This document shows, in pieces, positions 1 through 12,486 of a DNA stretch of 64,000 nucleotides. The DNA lies in NCBI RefSeq assembly GCF_905397435.1, contig NZ_CAJPVI010000032.1, positions 48,181 to 112,180 on the forward strand. Reading direction: 5' to 3'. Source of the stretch: Cupriavidus numazuensis (lineage in GTDB: Bacteria; Pseudomonadota; Gammaproteobacteria; Burkholderiales; Burkholderiaceae). Below the pieces are notes generated by a model that saw nothing but the letters and a program-made list of their open reading frames with translations, made no database searches and was not told the origin of the DNA. The translations under genes were made by a program, and so were the position numbers. Numbering within the stretch: the first letter of the stretch is position 1; each line of letters starts with the position of its first letter.

Positions 1-1
1 C

Positions 2-2500
<2,499 letters not shown>

Positions 2501-2621
2501 TCCGCGGCACCACGAGACAGGGAGCGCCGCCACGGCAACACCGGCGGCGATCCCGACAAGATACTGACCTCACAGCAAGGCCGGCCACGCCGGTCTTGCC
2601 CAGCAAGATCAAGGACGCAAC

Positions 2622-4085
2622 ATGGGTAAGGCGACTGGCTTTCTCGAATTTCCGCGCCAGAACGAAGGCTACGAAGCGGTAGTCAAGCGCGTGAAGCACT
2701 ACAAGGAATTCGTGTTCGCGCTGTCCGACAGCGAGGCGAAGATCCAGGGTGCGCGCTGCATGGACTGCGGCATCCCGTTCTGCAACAACGGCTGCCCGGT
2801 CAACAACATCATCCCCGACTTCAACGACCTGGTGTACCGCCAGGACTGGAAGTCGGCGATCGAGGTGCTGCACCAGACCAACAACTTCCCCGAGTTCACG
2901 GGCCGCATCTGCCCGGCACCGTGCGAGGCTGCCTGCACGCTCGGCATCAACGAACTGCCGGTCGGCATCAAGTCGATCGAGCACGCGATCATCGACAAGG
3001 CCTGGGAAGAAGGTTGGGTCGCACCGCAGCCGCCGAAGCACAAGACCGGCAAGACCGTCGCCGTGGTCGGCTCGGGCCCCGCTGGCATGGCTGCTGCGCA
3101 GCAACTGGCACGCGCCGGCCATGACGTGACCGTGTTCGAAAAGAACGATCGCATCGGCGGCCTGCTGCGCTATGGCATCCCCGACTTCAAGATGGAGAAG
3201 ACGCTGATCGACCGCCGCATCGAGCAGATGCAGGCCGAAGGCGTGACCTTCCGCGCGGGCGTGATGGTGACCGAAGGCGCGCTGCCGGCTGGCATCAAGA
3301 ACTACGCACGTGAAACCATCTCCGCCAAGGACCTGATGGACCAGTTCGACGCGGTCGTGCTGGCCGGCGGTTCGGAAGTCCCGCGCGACCTGCCGGTGCC
3401 GGGCCGTGACCTGGACGGCATCCACTTCGCGCTGGAATTCCTGATTCCGCAGAACAAGGAAGTGGCCGGCGATGGCGAGAACGACATCCGTGCCGAAGGC
3501 AAGAACGTGATCGTGATCGGTGGTGGCGATACGGGTTCCGACTGCGTCGGCACCTCGAACCGCCATGGCGCGACCTCGGTGAACCAGTTTGAACTGCTGC
3601 CGCAGCCGCCGGAAGAAGAGGACAAGCCGCTGGTGTGGCCGTACTGGCCGATCAAGCTGCGCACCTCTTCGTCGCACGAAGAGGGTTGCGACCGCGACTG
3701 GTCCGTCGCCACCAAGGAATTCATCGGCGAAAACGGCAAGGTCACCGCGCTGAAGGCCTGCCGCGTCGAGTGGAAGGACGGCAAGATGCAGGAAGTGCCG
3801 GGCAGCGAGTTCATCCTGCCGGCCGACCTCGTGCTGCTGGCAATGGGCTTTACCAACCCGGTGGGTTCGATGCTGGACGCATTCGGTGTTGACACCGATG
3901 CGCGCAAGAACGCCAAGGCTGCCACGGAAGGCGAGCGTGCGTACCACACCAATGTGCCGAAGGTGTTCGCCGCTGGCGACGTGCGCCGTGGCCAGTCGCT
4001 GGTGGTGTGGGCGATTCGGGAAGGCCGCCAGGCTGCGCGTTCGGTTGACGCGTTCCTGATGGGACATACGGAACTGCCGCGCTGA
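2622..4085 (+). CDS. gltD: Glutamate synthase (NADPH) small subunit
   Basis: The 487-residue beta subunit takes electrons from NADPH through FAD and Fe-S clusters and passes them to GltB. Cysteines sit at 46, 49, 54, 58 and again at 97, 101, 105, as expected for the N-terminal 4Fe-4S clusters. An FAD-binding GxGxxG lies at about 148-155 (VVGSGPAG) and the NADPH-binding glycine motif IGGGDTG at about 298-304. Length is normal for the family (about 470-490). The start ATG follows the 121-bp gltB-gltD spacer. A strong terminator begins 27 bp after the stop, so gltBD ends here. Confidence 0.98.
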   Translation: MGKATGFLEFPRQNEGYEAVVKRVKHYKEFVFALSDSEAKIQGARCMDCGIPFCNNGCPVNNIIPDFNDLVYRQDWKSAIEVLHQTNNFPEFTGRICPAPCEAACTLGINELPVGIKSIEHAIIDKAWEEGWVAPQPPKHKTGKTVAVVGSGPAGMAAAQQLARAGHDVTVFEKNDRIGGLLRYGIPDFKMEKTLIDRRIEQMQAEGVTFRAGVMVTEGALPAGIKNYARETISAKDLMDQFDAVVLAGGSEVPRDLPVPGRDLDGIHFALEFLIPQNKEVAGDGENDIRAEGKNVIVIGGGDTGSDCVGTSNRHGATSVNQFELLPQPPEEEDKPLVWPYWPIKLRTSSSHEEGCDRDWSVATKEFIGENGKVTALKACRVEWKDGKMQEVPGSEFILPADLVLLAMGFTNPVGSMLDAFGVDTDARKNAKAATEGERAYHTNVPKVFAAGDVRRGQSLVVWAIREGRQAARSVDAFLMGHTELPR

Positions 4086-4111
4086 TCAGCTGGAAAGCTC
4101 GTTCAGGAAAG

Positions 4112-4139
4112 ACGCCGGGTGAATCCCGGCGTTTTTTTG
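4112..4139 (+). terminator. Rho-independent terminator after gltD
   Basis: Stem ACGCCGGG / CCCGGCGT with a 5-base loop, followed by an uninterrupted T run. It sits between gltD (+) and the convergent acetyltransferase gene (-). On the minus strand the stem is followed by TCTTT, so it may also work weakly in that direction. Confidence 0.9.
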
Positions 4140-4153
4140 CCTCGATGACGCGC

Positions 4154-4693
4154 TCAGGCAACGAGCACACGCTCCATCATCATCGCACCCGGCCCATAAT
4201 CGGCCAGCTTTTCCGCATATGCGGAGCCCGGGTGCGCAACCACTGGCACGTACCCAACCCTGCGCCACCACGGCGCCGCCGATTGCACGGCAATCAACCG
4301 GGAGTGCCGCAGACCGCCATCGAGCGCGGACTGCAGCGCAGCTTCGTAGAGCCGCATCGCCAGCCCGCCACCGCGTCCGGCTGGCGCCACAGCCATGTCA
4401 TGGACAAACCAGGTGAGCGTCGCCGTATCGGTGCCATCGTGCGCGGATTGCGGCAGTAAGCCGTTGAGCGGCGGCAGGCTGCCTTGCGGCCAGGGATGCG
4501 TGAACAAGTACGCGGCCAGCGCCGCTCGATCATCCCAGGACGTGGCGACCCAGCACGTGGCCGGCGATAGCGCGAGCCGGCTGGCGAAGGCCTCCGTGCC
4601 TTCAAGAAGATCACTGCGATAGCACTCCGCTTGAACGCGGAGCACGCCGGGCAAGTCAGCGGCCGTCATGCGCCGCAGCAAAAATTCAGACAT
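4154..4693 (-). CDS. GNAT family N-acetyltransferase
   Basis: A 179-residue protein with the GNAT acetyl-CoA pocket: hydrophobic beta strand WFVHDMAV, then R107-GGG-LA where the family has Q/R-x-x-G-x-G/A, then a helix. A C-terminal WWRRVGY segment fits the last beta strand region. Substrate unknown. The reading frame is open further upstream to 4762, but MSEFLLRRM at 4693 fits the family N terminus and avoids a proline/glutamine-rich extension. It converges on gltD and diverges from the Bug-type gene at 4922. Confidence 0.85.
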   Translation of the reverse strand: MSEFLLRRMTAADLPGVLRVQAECYRSDLLEGTEAFASRLALSPATCWVATSWDDRAALAAYLFTHPWPQGSLPPLNGLLPQSAHDGTDTATLTWFVHDMAVAPAGRGGGLAMRLYEAALQSALDGGLRHSRLIAVQSAAPWWRRVGYVPVVAHPGSAYAEKLADYGPGAMMMERVLVA

Positions 4694-4921
4694 TCGACAT
4701 TGTAGAAGACCTTGCAACTGGTTGCGCAACTGCCTCCCAGCGCCGGGATTCCCTTGGCACACAAGGGCTTCAGGGTTCTCCCGCGCTATGGTTTACGTGC
4801 CTGTGCCCCCCTTTGGGTTGTTCGTACAATTTTCAAAAAACAAAAACGGAAACTGCCTCGAATCCATTTTTCCGTCGACCTAGCTGCGGTCCTGCTAAGC
4901 GGGACACGCCGGAGAAAATTG

Positions 4922-6007
4922 ATGTCCGAAGTGCGCACATTGTCGCGGCTTTGGCGAGGTAAAGCGAAGTTGACGCTTCCTGCTGCCATCCGGGATGCTG
5001 TAGTGATGTGGTTTGGGGTGTTGGCCGCGTTTATTGCGGCAGGGGCACCTTTTGCTGCGCAGGCGGTATCGCCAGCCGTTGCCTCGGCGCCGCTTGCCAC
5101 GGCGCGGGCCATCTCGTTTCCGGCGCGTCCGATGCGCCTGATCGTTCCGTTTCCGGCAGGCGGCGTCGCCGACGCCGTTGCCCGCTTGCTGGCCGAACGG
5201 CTGTCCGCACGCCTCGGTGTGCCCGTCGACGTGGACAACCGACCCGGCGCGGCCGGTACCACGGCCGGCGATGTCGTGGCGAAGGCCAGCTCGGACGGCC
5301 ACACGCTGCTGTTCCACCAGGCCAATATGCTGATCCAGCCGGGACTGGAGCCCGTGCCATACGATGTCGTGCGGGACTTCACGCCGGTGGCGCGCGTGGC
5401 CACGACGCCGTTGTTCCTCGTCATCGACGGCCGGCTCCCCATGCGTACGCCAGAACAATGGGCGGTCGCGGTCAAGTCGAACCCCGGTTCCTACAGCTAC
5501 GGGTATGGCCAGCCGGGAAGCCCGTCACACCTCTATGCCGAGTTCGCCGTGCGCGGTGTCCGCAACGGGGTGCCGCTGGTCACGGCCAAAGGCGAGGGCG
5601 CCGTTGTGCAGGAAATGCTCGCCGGGCGTATCAGCGCGTGCTTCTGTTCCTATGCCGCTGTGCAAAGCCATGTGCGCAACGGCTCGCTGCGCATGATCGG
5701 CGTGACCGGCGTGTCGCGCTCGCCGCTGGCGCCGCTGGTGCCGACGCTGCAGGAATCTGGTCTGGAGGGCTACGCCGCCGCGGCGTGGTTTGGCGTGATG
5801 GCGCCGGCCAAGACGCCGCGCGCCATCGTTGCGCGGCTGGCGGGGGAGCTCGACGAGGTGATGGCCGAGCGCGAAGTCCGCGCACGCCTGATGGCAGCCG
5901 GCCTGACCCCGCTACGCGATTCTCCGGAGGCTTTTGCGACCGCAATCCGCTCGGAGTCGATCCAGTGGCAGGTGATCCTGCGTGATGCCGCGCAGGGCGA
6001 GCCATAG
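4922..6007 (+). CDS. Bug/TctC-type tripartite tricarboxylate transporter substrate-binding protein
   Basis: A 361-residue periplasmic binding protein of the Bug family, greatly expanded in Burkholderiales, which usually binds small carboxylates for TctAB-type uptake or signalling. Family marks seen: RLIVPFPAGGVADAVARLLA near the mature N terminus, NRPGAAGT, then SDGHTLL. Residues about 25-48 form a hydrophobic signal segment ending near FAAQA. An in-frame extension reaches back to 4712 without a ribosome site; ATG at 4922 has GGAG at 4911 and is preferred. No TctA or TctB genes are near, as is typical of orphan Bug proteins. Ligand unknown. Confidence 0.85.
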   Translation: MSEVRTLSRLWRGKAKLTLPAAIRDAVVMWFGVLAAFIAAGAPFAAQAVSPAVASAPLATARAISFPARPMRLIVPFPAGGVADAVARLLAERLSARLGVPVDVDNRPGAAGTTAGDVVAKASSDGHTLLFHQANMLIQPGLEPVPYDVVRDFTPVARVATTPLFLVIDGRLPMRTPEQWAVAVKSNPGSYSYGYGQPGSPSHLYAEFAVRGVRNGVPLVTAKGEGAVVQEMLAGRISACFCSYAAVQSHVRNGSLRMIGVTGVSRSPLAPLVPTLQESGLEGYAAAAWFGVMAPAKTPRAIVARLAGELDEVMAEREVRARLMAAGLTPLRDSPEAFATAIRSESIQWQVILRDAAQGEP

Positions 6008-6080
6008 CCCCGACACAACCCTTCGCCGGCGGATGTGGCGGCGGCCACACGGGCCGCCTGCAGTCCTAGGTAGTAGCCCT

Positions 6081-6086
6081 TATAAT
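6081..6086 (+). promoter_or_regulatory. Candidate -10 box of the mla operon
   Basis: A perfect TATAAT 27 bp before the GTG start of mlaF. The -35 position (CTGCAG, 17 bp upstream) is a poor match, so only the -10 element is supported. Confidence 0.45.
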
Positions 6087-6112
6087 GCGCGACTGCCCGG
6101 ACTGCTGCCAAC

Positions 6113-6934
6113 GTGACTGATCCTGCCCATAATCTCGTCGAACTCAACGCGGTAGATTTTGCCTACTCGCCAGATGCCAAGCCGATCCTGACCGGCCTGA
6201 CCATGCAATTTCCGCGTGGCAAGGTGATCGCGGTGATGGGCGGCTCGGGCTGTGGCAAGACTACCGTGCTGCGCCTGATCGGCGGTCAGGTGCGGCCGCA
6301 AGCCGGTACGGTCACCTTCGGCGGTGCCGATATCCACACGCTCGATACGACGGGGCTGTACGCTGTGCGGCGCCAGATGGGCATGCTGTTCCAGTTCGGC
6401 GCGCTGTTCACGGACCTGTCGGTGTTCGATAACGTGGCCTTTCCGCTGCGCGAGCATACGGACCTGCCAGAGTCGATGATCCGCGATCTCGTGCTCATGA
6501 AGCTCAATGCGGTGGGGCTGCGCGGCGCGCGCGAGCTGATGCCGTCGCAGATCTCCGGCGGCATGGCGCGCCGGGTGGCGCTCGCACGCGCGATTGCGCT
6601 CGATCCGTCGCTGCTGATGTACGACGAGCCGTTTGCCGGACTCGACCCGATCTCGCTGGGGCTGACCGCGCGGCTGATCCGCAGCCTCAATGATGCGCTC
6701 GGCGCCACCACCATCATCGTCTCGCACGACGTGCACGAGACGTTCCAGATCGCGGACTACGTGTATTTCATTGCCAACGGCCGCATCGCCGCACAGGGCG
6801 AGCCCGAAGCGCTGCGCGCCTCGACCGATCCGTTCGTGCGTCAGTTCGTGCATGCCGAGGCCGATGGTCCCGTGCCTTTCCACTATCCGGGCCCGTCGCT
6901 GGTCGAGGACTTTGCCGGCGGGGGTGTGCAATGA
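6113..6934 (+). CDS. mlaF: Phospholipid ABC transporter ATP-binding protein MlaF
   Basis: ATPase of the MlaFEDB inner-membrane complex, which moves phospholipids between inner and outer membrane to keep outer-leaflet lipid asymmetry. The 273 residues carry Walker A GGSGCGKT (43-50), signature ISGG (147-150) and Walker B LLMYDEP (about 166-172). The start is GTG with no clear Shine-Dalgarno, but it lies about 20 bp downstream of the expected transcription start after TATAAT. The stop overlaps the mlaE start (ATGA), so translation is probably coupled. The order mlaF-E-D is the same as in enterobacteria; mlaA has been inserted before mlaC. Confidence 0.95.
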   Translation: MTDPAHNLVELNAVDFAYSPDAKPILTGLTMQFPRGKVIAVMGGSGCGKTTVLRLIGGQVRPQAGTVTFGGADIHTLDTTGLYAVRRQMGMLFQFGALFTDLSVFDNVAFPLREHTDLPESMIRDLVLMKLNAVGLRGARELMPSQISGGMARRVALARAIALDPSLLMYDEPFAGLDPISLGLTARLIRSLNDALGATTIIVSHDVHETFQIADYVYFIANGRIAAQGEPEALRASTDPFVRQFVHAEADGPVPFHYPGPSLVEDFAGGGVQ

Positions 6935-7707
6935 CAGGCTTCTTCGTCTCCATCGGCTCAGCGGTGCGGCAAGGTGTCATCGGCCTTGGCCAGGCTGCAC
7001 GCATGTTCTTCACCGTGCTGGGTTTGTCCCCGGCGCTGCTGCGGCGCTTCCGCCTGGTGACCGACCAGATCTTCTTTGTCGGCAACCTGTCGCTCGTGAT
7101 CATCGCCGTGTCCGGCCTGTTCGTCGGCTTTGTGCTCGGCCTGCAGGGCTACTACACGCTGAACCGCTACGGCTCGGAACAGGCGCTCGGCCTGCTGGTC
7201 GCGCTGTCGCTCGTGCGCGAACTCGGCCCGGTGGTGACGGCGCTGCTGTTCGCGGGACGCGCGGGCACGTCACTGACCGCGGAAATCGGCCTGATGAAGG
7301 CGGGCGAACAGTTGACCGCCATGGAAATGATGGCCGTCAACCCGCTGCAGCGCGTGATTGCGCCGCGCTTCTGGGCGGGCGTGGTGGCCATGCCGGTGCT
7401 GGCGGCGATCTTCAGTGCCGTCGGCATTCTCGGCGGCTATCTGGTCGGTGTGCAGTTGATCGGCGTGGATGCCGGGGCTTTCTGGTCGCAGATGCAGGGC
7501 GGCGTGGATGTGCGTGCAGACGTGCTCAACGGCGTCATCAAGAGCTTTATCTTCGGCATCGCCGTGACGTTCATCGCGCTGTATCAGGGCTTCGAGGCCA
7601 AGCCTACGCCGGAAGGCGTGTCGCGCGCCACGACGCGTACCGTGGTGATCGCGTCGCTGGCCGTGCTGGGGCTGGATTTCCTGCTGACCGCGCTGATGTT
7701 CAGCTGA
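6931..7707 (+). CDS. mlaE: Lipid asymmetry ABC transporter permease MlaE
   Basis: A 258-residue integral membrane permease of the MlaE/YrbE family with about five or six hydrophobic segments; it forms the dimeric membrane core beneath MlaD. Family features include the interfacial N-terminal helix, the loop RELGPVVTALLFAGRAG and the stretch GLMKAGEQLTAMEMM, which contacts MlaF. It overlaps mlaF by 4 bp and is 52 bp upstream of mlaD. Length is normal. Confidence 0.95.
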   Translation: MTGFFVSIGSAVRQGVIGLGQAARMFFTVLGLSPALLRRFRLVTDQIFFVGNLSLVIIAVSGLFVGFVLGLQGYYTLNRYGSEQALGLLVALSLVRELGPVVTALLFAGRAGTSLTAEIGLMKAGEQLTAMEMMAVNPLQRVIAPRFWAGVVAMPVLAAIFSAVGILGGYLVGVQLIGVDAGAFWSQMQGGVDVRADVLNGVIKSFIFGIAVTFIALYQGFEAKPTPEGVSRATTRTVVIASLAVLGLDFLLTALMFS

Positions 7708-7759
7708 TTGGCGGCGTCACCGGGGCAACTGACAGGACAACGGGTAAAAAGAGATCCCA

Positions 7760-8281
7760 ATGAAAAAAAGTGCACTCGATTTCTGGGTGGGGCTGTTCGT
7801 GGTGCTGGGCTTCGTTGCCCTGCTGTTCCTGGCCCTGAAGGCTGGCAACATGAGCGCGTTCACGTTCCAGGAAACCTACGCAGTCGAAGCCCGCTTCGAC
7901 AATATCGGCGGCCTGAAGCCGCGCGCGCCGGTCAAGAGCGCCGGCGTGGTGGTAGGGCGTGTGGCCGCGATCCGGTTCGATGACAAGACCTACCAGGCCA
8001 CCGTGGTCATGAACCTGGAAAAGCAGTACCAGTTTCCGAAGGACACCTCGGCCAAGATCCTGACCTCGGGCCTGCTGGGCGAGCAGTACATCGGCCTGGA
8101 GGCCGGTGGCGATACCGCCATGCTGGCGCAGGGCTCGCGCATCACCATGACGCAGTCGGCCGTGGTGCTGGAAAACCTGATCGGGCAGTTCCTGTACAAC
8201 AAGGCAGCCGACGCCGGAGCCGGCGGGGGCAGCGGCGGTGGCGCGGCAAGCGCGCCGGCCCTGGGCGGAGCCGGCAAATGA
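7760..8281 (+). CDS. mlaD: MCE-domain lipid transporter subunit MlaD
   Basis: MlaD forms a hexameric periplasmic ring anchored in the inner membrane and passes phospholipid between MlaE and MlaC. The 173 residues have one N-terminal membrane helix (about 9-30) and one MCE domain (about 38-115: ARFDNIGGLKPRAPVKSAGV). A short helix and then a glycine/alanine-rich tail (GAGGGSGGG) follow, which looks disordered. The stop overlaps the mlaA start as ATGA. Confidence 0.95.
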   Translation: MKKSALDFWVGLFVVLGFVALLFLALKAGNMSAFTFQETYAVEARFDNIGGLKPRAPVKSAGVVVGRVAAIRFDDKTYQATVVMNLEKQYQFPKDTSAKILTSGLLGEQYIGLEAGGDTAMLAQGSRITMTQSAVVLENLIGQFLYNKAADAGAGGGSGGGAASAPALGGAGK

Positions 8282-9189
8282 CCGTTCCTTCCTGCAAGCT
8301 GGCGGCCAGGCACGCTATCCTGGCGTTGGCAGCTGGTACCCTGATGGGGCTGGCGGGTTGCGCCACTGGCCCGACCGCGAACCCGAAGGATCCGCTCGAG
8401 CCGTTCAATCGCGAGGTCTCGCGCATCAATGAAGACTTCGACAAGGGCGTGCTGAGGCCTGTTGCCCAGCTTTATGCGGACTACATTCCGTCGCCTGTCC
8501 AGACCGCGGTGGACAACTTCTTCTCGAATGTCAGCGACGTCTATTCGGCGGTGAACAACCTGCTGCAGGGCAAGCCCAGCCGTGCCGCCGAGGACACCAT
8601 GCGGGTGGCGATCAACACCGTGCTGGGTATTGGCGGCTTGATCGACATTGCCACGCCGGGCGGCCTGCCCAAGTACAAGGAAGATTTCGGCCAGACGCTT
8701 GGCGTCTGGGGCGTGCCGGCGGGACCATACCTCGTGTTGCCGCTGTTCGGGCCGAGCACAGTGCGTGACACCGCGGGCATGCTGGTGGACCGGCAGATCG
8801 ATCCGTCAGCCTATTTTTATCCCGTTTCGCTGCGCAACTCGATGATCGGCGTGCGCATTGTGGCGGGCCGCGCGCAACTGCTTGGCGCGACCAACCTGCT
8901 CGAGCAGGCTGCGCTGGACAAGTATGCGTTCCTGCGCGACTCCTATCTGCAACGGCGCGAGTATCTGATCTACGACGGCAATCCTCCTGGTCAGGACAAC
9001 GATGAATCGGAGAGCGATGGTGCGCCGGCGCAGCCTTCCTCGTCGCCTTCCCAGCCGTCGTCCGAGCAGCCGTCTCAGCCGGCTGCACCCGCCGAAGGTG
9101 CCACCCAGCCGGAGGGCCAGAACCTGCCGGTGCCGCCTGCGTCGCCGATGCAGCGCATCGTTCCGGGTGGCGGCCTGCGCATCCGCTGA
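8278..9189 (+). CDS. mlaA: Outer-membrane lipoprotein MlaA (VacJ)
   Basis: MlaA removes mislocalised phospholipid from the outer leaflet and hands it to MlaC. The 303 residues start with a lipoprotein signal; the lipobox LAGC places the lipidated Cys at 28. The MlaA core follows (DPLEPFNREVSRINEDFDKG, then VRDTAGMLVDRQIDP). The last about 65 residues are a Ser/Pro/Gln-rich low-complexity tail absent from the E. coli protein. In E. coli mlaA is unlinked; here it overlaps mlaD by 4 bp inside the operon. Confidence 0.95.
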   Translation: MTVPSCKLAARHAILALAAGTLMGLAGCATGPTANPKDPLEPFNREVSRINEDFDKGVLRPVAQLYADYIPSPVQTAVDNFFSNVSDVYSAVNNLLQGKPSRAAEDTMRVAINTVLGIGGLIDIATPGGLPKYKEDFGQTLGVWGVPAGPYLVLPLFGPSTVRDTAGMLVDRQIDPSAYFYPVSLRNSMIGVRIVAGRAQLLGATNLLEQAALDKYAFLRDSYLQRREYLIYDGNPPGQDNDESESDGAPAQPSSSPSQPSSEQPSQPAAPAEGATQPEGQNLPVPPASPMQRIVPGGGLRIR

Positions 9190-9203
9190 AGTGGGCGGGT
9201 AAA

Positions 9204-9247
9204 GCTGTAAATGCGCTGTAAGACGGCTGTGAATGCGCTGTGAGCGC
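9204..9247 (+). repeat. Two imperfect 22-bp tandem repeats between mlaA and mlaC
   Basis: Units 9204-9225 and 9226-9247 share the pattern GCTGTRAATGCGCTGTRAG. They lie in the 213-bp mlaA-mlaC spacer, the only large gap inside the mla locus. No function can be assigned. Confidence 0.55.
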
Positions 9248-9402
9248 TGAAACAATTTGTTTTGAAGTGGCGGGCAATGCGCTGGGACCGGCAACTCGCC
9301 GCCACGGACTGTGTTCCAATGTGCGCAACGCTTGGGGATTGCAGGCTTCGCAAGCCGATCCTGCCCCGGGCGGCGAATGAATCTGACTGAGAAGGAAAAT
9401 CC

Positions 9403-10032
9403 ATGATCAAGCGACTGTTGCTCCCCCTCCTCGCTGTAGCTGCCTTTACCGGCGCCGCCCATGCGCAGGTCTCGGCGCAGGATGCCGCCAGCCCCGAAGC
9501 GCTGGTCAAGACCGTGGTCAACGATGTGATGGCCAGCGTCAAGAGCGACAAGGACATGCAGGCCGGGAATATCGCCAAGATCTCCGCCCTGGTCGAGCAG
9601 AAGATCCTGCCGAACGCGAACTTCCAGAAGACCACGCAGATCGCCATGGGGCGCAACTGGTCGAAGGCCACGCCCGAACAGCAGAAGGTCATCACCGACG
9701 AGTTCAAGACGCTGCTGATCCGTACCTACGCGGGTGCGATCGCGCAGATCCGCGACCAGACCGTGCAGTACAAGCCGTACCGTGGTTCGCCGGACGACAC
9801 CGATGCGACCATCCGCACGCAGGTGATCAACAAGGGCGAGCCGATCCAGCTCGACTACCGTCTCGAGAAGACGGCGCAGGGCTGGAAGGTCTATGACATC
9901 AACGTGCTGGGCGCGTGGCTGACCGAGGCCTACAAGGGCAGCTTCAACACCATCGTCGGCCAGCAGGGCGTGGACGGCGTGATCAAGACGCTGCAGGACC
10001 GCAACCGCCAGCTGGCCAACGCCAAGAGCTGA
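9403..10032 (+). CDS. mlaC: Periplasmic phospholipid-binding protein MlaC
   Basis: A soluble shuttle that carries phospholipid across the periplasm between MlaA and MlaFEDB. The 209 residues begin with a Sec signal peptide (MIKRLLLPLLAVAAFTGAAHA, cleavage before Q). The MlaC/Ttg2D family core follows, including NFQKTTQIAMGRNWSKAT and a C-terminal EAYKGSFNTIVGQQGVDG segment. A good ribosome site (AGAAGGAAA) precedes ATG 9403. A GC-rich hairpin 72 bp after the stop may reduce read-through into mlaB. Confidence 0.94.
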   Translation: MIKRLLLPLLAVAAFTGAAHAQVSAQDAASPEALVKTVVNDVMASVKSDKDMQAGNIAKISALVEQKILPNANFQKTTQIAMGRNWSKATPEQQKVITDEFKTLLIRTYAGAIAQIRDQTVQYKPYRGSPDDTDATIRTQVINKGEPIQLDYRLEKTAQGWKVYDINVLGAWLTEAYKGSFNTIVGQQGVDGVIKTLQDRNRQLANAKS

Positions 10033-10103
10033 CGTCGCACTGCCTTTGCGGCGCTGCATTGCAGCACGCAGCGGCAATCTGCTCTACAATCGCTGTACGC
10101 ATG

Positions 10104-10131
10104 CAAGCTCCCGCCTTTGTGCGGGAGCTTG
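10104..10131 (+). terminator. GC-rich hairpin between mlaC and mlaB (possible attenuating terminator)
   Basis: A perfect 11-bp inverted repeat CAAGCTCCCGC / GCGGGAGCTTG with a 6-base loop, followed by TGTTT rather than a full T run. A TACAAT -10-like box sits at 10085-10090 just upstream. It overlaps the most upstream possible mlaB start. Confidence 0.5.
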
Positions 10132-10172
10132 TGTTTCCGGAACCCACTGGCTTCGCCGATCCGACTTTCCCG

Positions 10173-10457
10173 ATGCTTTCACTTGGCACTTCGCTGACCA
10201 ACCAGAACGCCGCCGCCGTGCTGCGTGACGGCCTGTCGCGCGTGACCCAGGGCGAAACGCAGATCGATTGCGCAGCGCTGGAACAGGTCGATTCGTCGGC
10301 CGTAGCCGTGCTGCTGGCCTGGCAGCGTGCCGCTGCCGCCCGCCAGGGCAAGCTGGCGCTGAGCGGCGTGCCACGGCAACTCGCCGAACTGGCCTCGCTG
10401 TACGGGGTCGACAGCCTGCTGGGCCTGGCCCCGCAGGCGGCTGCCCATCGACATTGA
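10173..10457 (+). CDS. mlaB: STAS-domain protein MlaB
   Basis: MlaB is the small STAS protein that binds MlaF and stabilises the transporter. From ATG 10173 the product is 94 residues, close to E. coli MlaB (97), beginning at the first STAS strand (MLSLGTSLT) and containing the conserved DCAALEQVDSSAVAVLLAW helix region. The frame is open back to ATG 10101 (118 residues), but that start lies in the hairpin at 10104-10131, so the shorter form is preferred. Neither start has a clear ribosome site. Its position after mlaC matches enterobacteria. Confidence 0.85.
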   Translation: MLSLGTSLTNQNAAAVLRDGLSRVTQGETQIDCAALEQVDSSAVAVLLAWQRAAAARQGKLALSGVPRQLAELASLYGVDSLLGLAPQAAAHRH

Positions 10458-10558
10458 ACCGGCATCCCTGACCGCGCGCCACACAGCGGTCATCCGGATG
10501 CCCCGGCCGCTGCCTGAGGCGGTGGCCGCGCCCCAAGCGGGACTGTCCCCGCATCCCC

Positions 10559-10564
10559 TATAAT
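10559..10564 (+). promoter_or_regulatory. Candidate -10 box upstream of the ABC-2 exporter genes
   Basis: A perfect TATAAT in the 228-bp spacer after mlaB. No convincing -35 is seen. A start near 10571 would leave a leader of about 115 bases before the ATPase gene. Confidence 0.4.
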
Positions 10565-10685
10565 TCCGGGTTGTTCGCCCATTCCCCCGCGGCACTTCAG
10601 GCCGGGTCAGGGTAGCCCCGGGCACCAGTTGGTCCCCATTTCCAGACGGCCAGTCCCCAACCGGGACAGCCCCAGACATTTGGCC

Positions 10686-11632
<947 letters not shown>

Positions 11633-11636
<4 letters not shown>

Positions 11637-12454
11637 AACAGCCCGGCGATATCGAAGTGCTCGACGGCACGCGGCTCGCGTCGATGGCCGTCGGCGGGCT
11701 GGTTGGCTTCCGCACGCTGCTTTACAAGGAAGTACTGCGCTTCTGGAAGGTCAGCTTCCAGACCGTGGCCGCACCGGTGCTGACCGCCGTGCTGTACCTG
11801 CTGATCTTCGGCCACGTGCTGGAAGACCGCGTCAAGGTCTACGACCAGATCAGCTACACCGCGTTCCTCGTGCCGGGCCTGGTGATGATGAGCGTGCTGC
11901 AGAATGCATTCGCCAACAGTTCATCGTCGCTGATCCAGTCCAAGATCACCGGCAACCTGGTGTTCGTGCTGCTGCCGCCGCTGTCGCACTGGGAGATGTT
12001 CGGCGCGTATGTGGTCGCGTCGGTGATCCGCGGGCTGACCGTCGGGCTCGGCGTGCTGATCGTGACCGCATGGTTCGCCAATCTGCATTTCGCCAACGTC
12101 GGCTGGATTCTTGTATTCGCGCTGCTTGGCGCCGGCATTCTCGGCACGCTTGGGCTCATCGCCGGCATCTGGGCCGAGAAGTTCGACCAGCTCGCCGCAT
12201 TCCAGAATTTCCTGATCATGCCCGCGACCTTCCTGTCGGGCGTGTTCTATTCCATCCATTCGCTGCCGGCCTTCTGGCAGGCGGTGTCCCATGCCAACCC
12301 GTTCTTCTACATGATCGACGGCTTCCGCTATGGCTTCTTCGGCGTCTCGGACGTGTCGCCGTTGTTCAGCCTGACGGTGGTCGGCGCGGCCTTCGTGCTG
12401 CTCGCGGCGCTGGCGCTGCGCCTGTTGAAGTCGGGTTACAAGCTGCGCCACTGA
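11633..12454 (+). CDS. ABC-2 type transporter permease
   Basis: A 273-residue membrane protein with about six hydrophobic segments and the ABC-2 family stretches FRTLLYKEVLRFWKVSF near the N terminus and FLSGVFYSIHSLP before the last helices (YadH-like). It overlaps the ATPase gene by 4 bp, so the two form an exporter. ibaG follows 32 bp later. The family spans polysaccharide, drug and nodulation-factor exporters; the cargo cannot be told from sequence. Confidence 0.9.
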
Positions 12455-12486
12455 AGCGCGGCCCTCCACACAGAAGAGAAGAAAAC

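Noticed and set aside
10101..10172. Upstream start of mlaB
   Set aside because: It would place the first codons in a strong 11-bp hairpin and add residues absent from the E. coli protein; kept only as an alternative.
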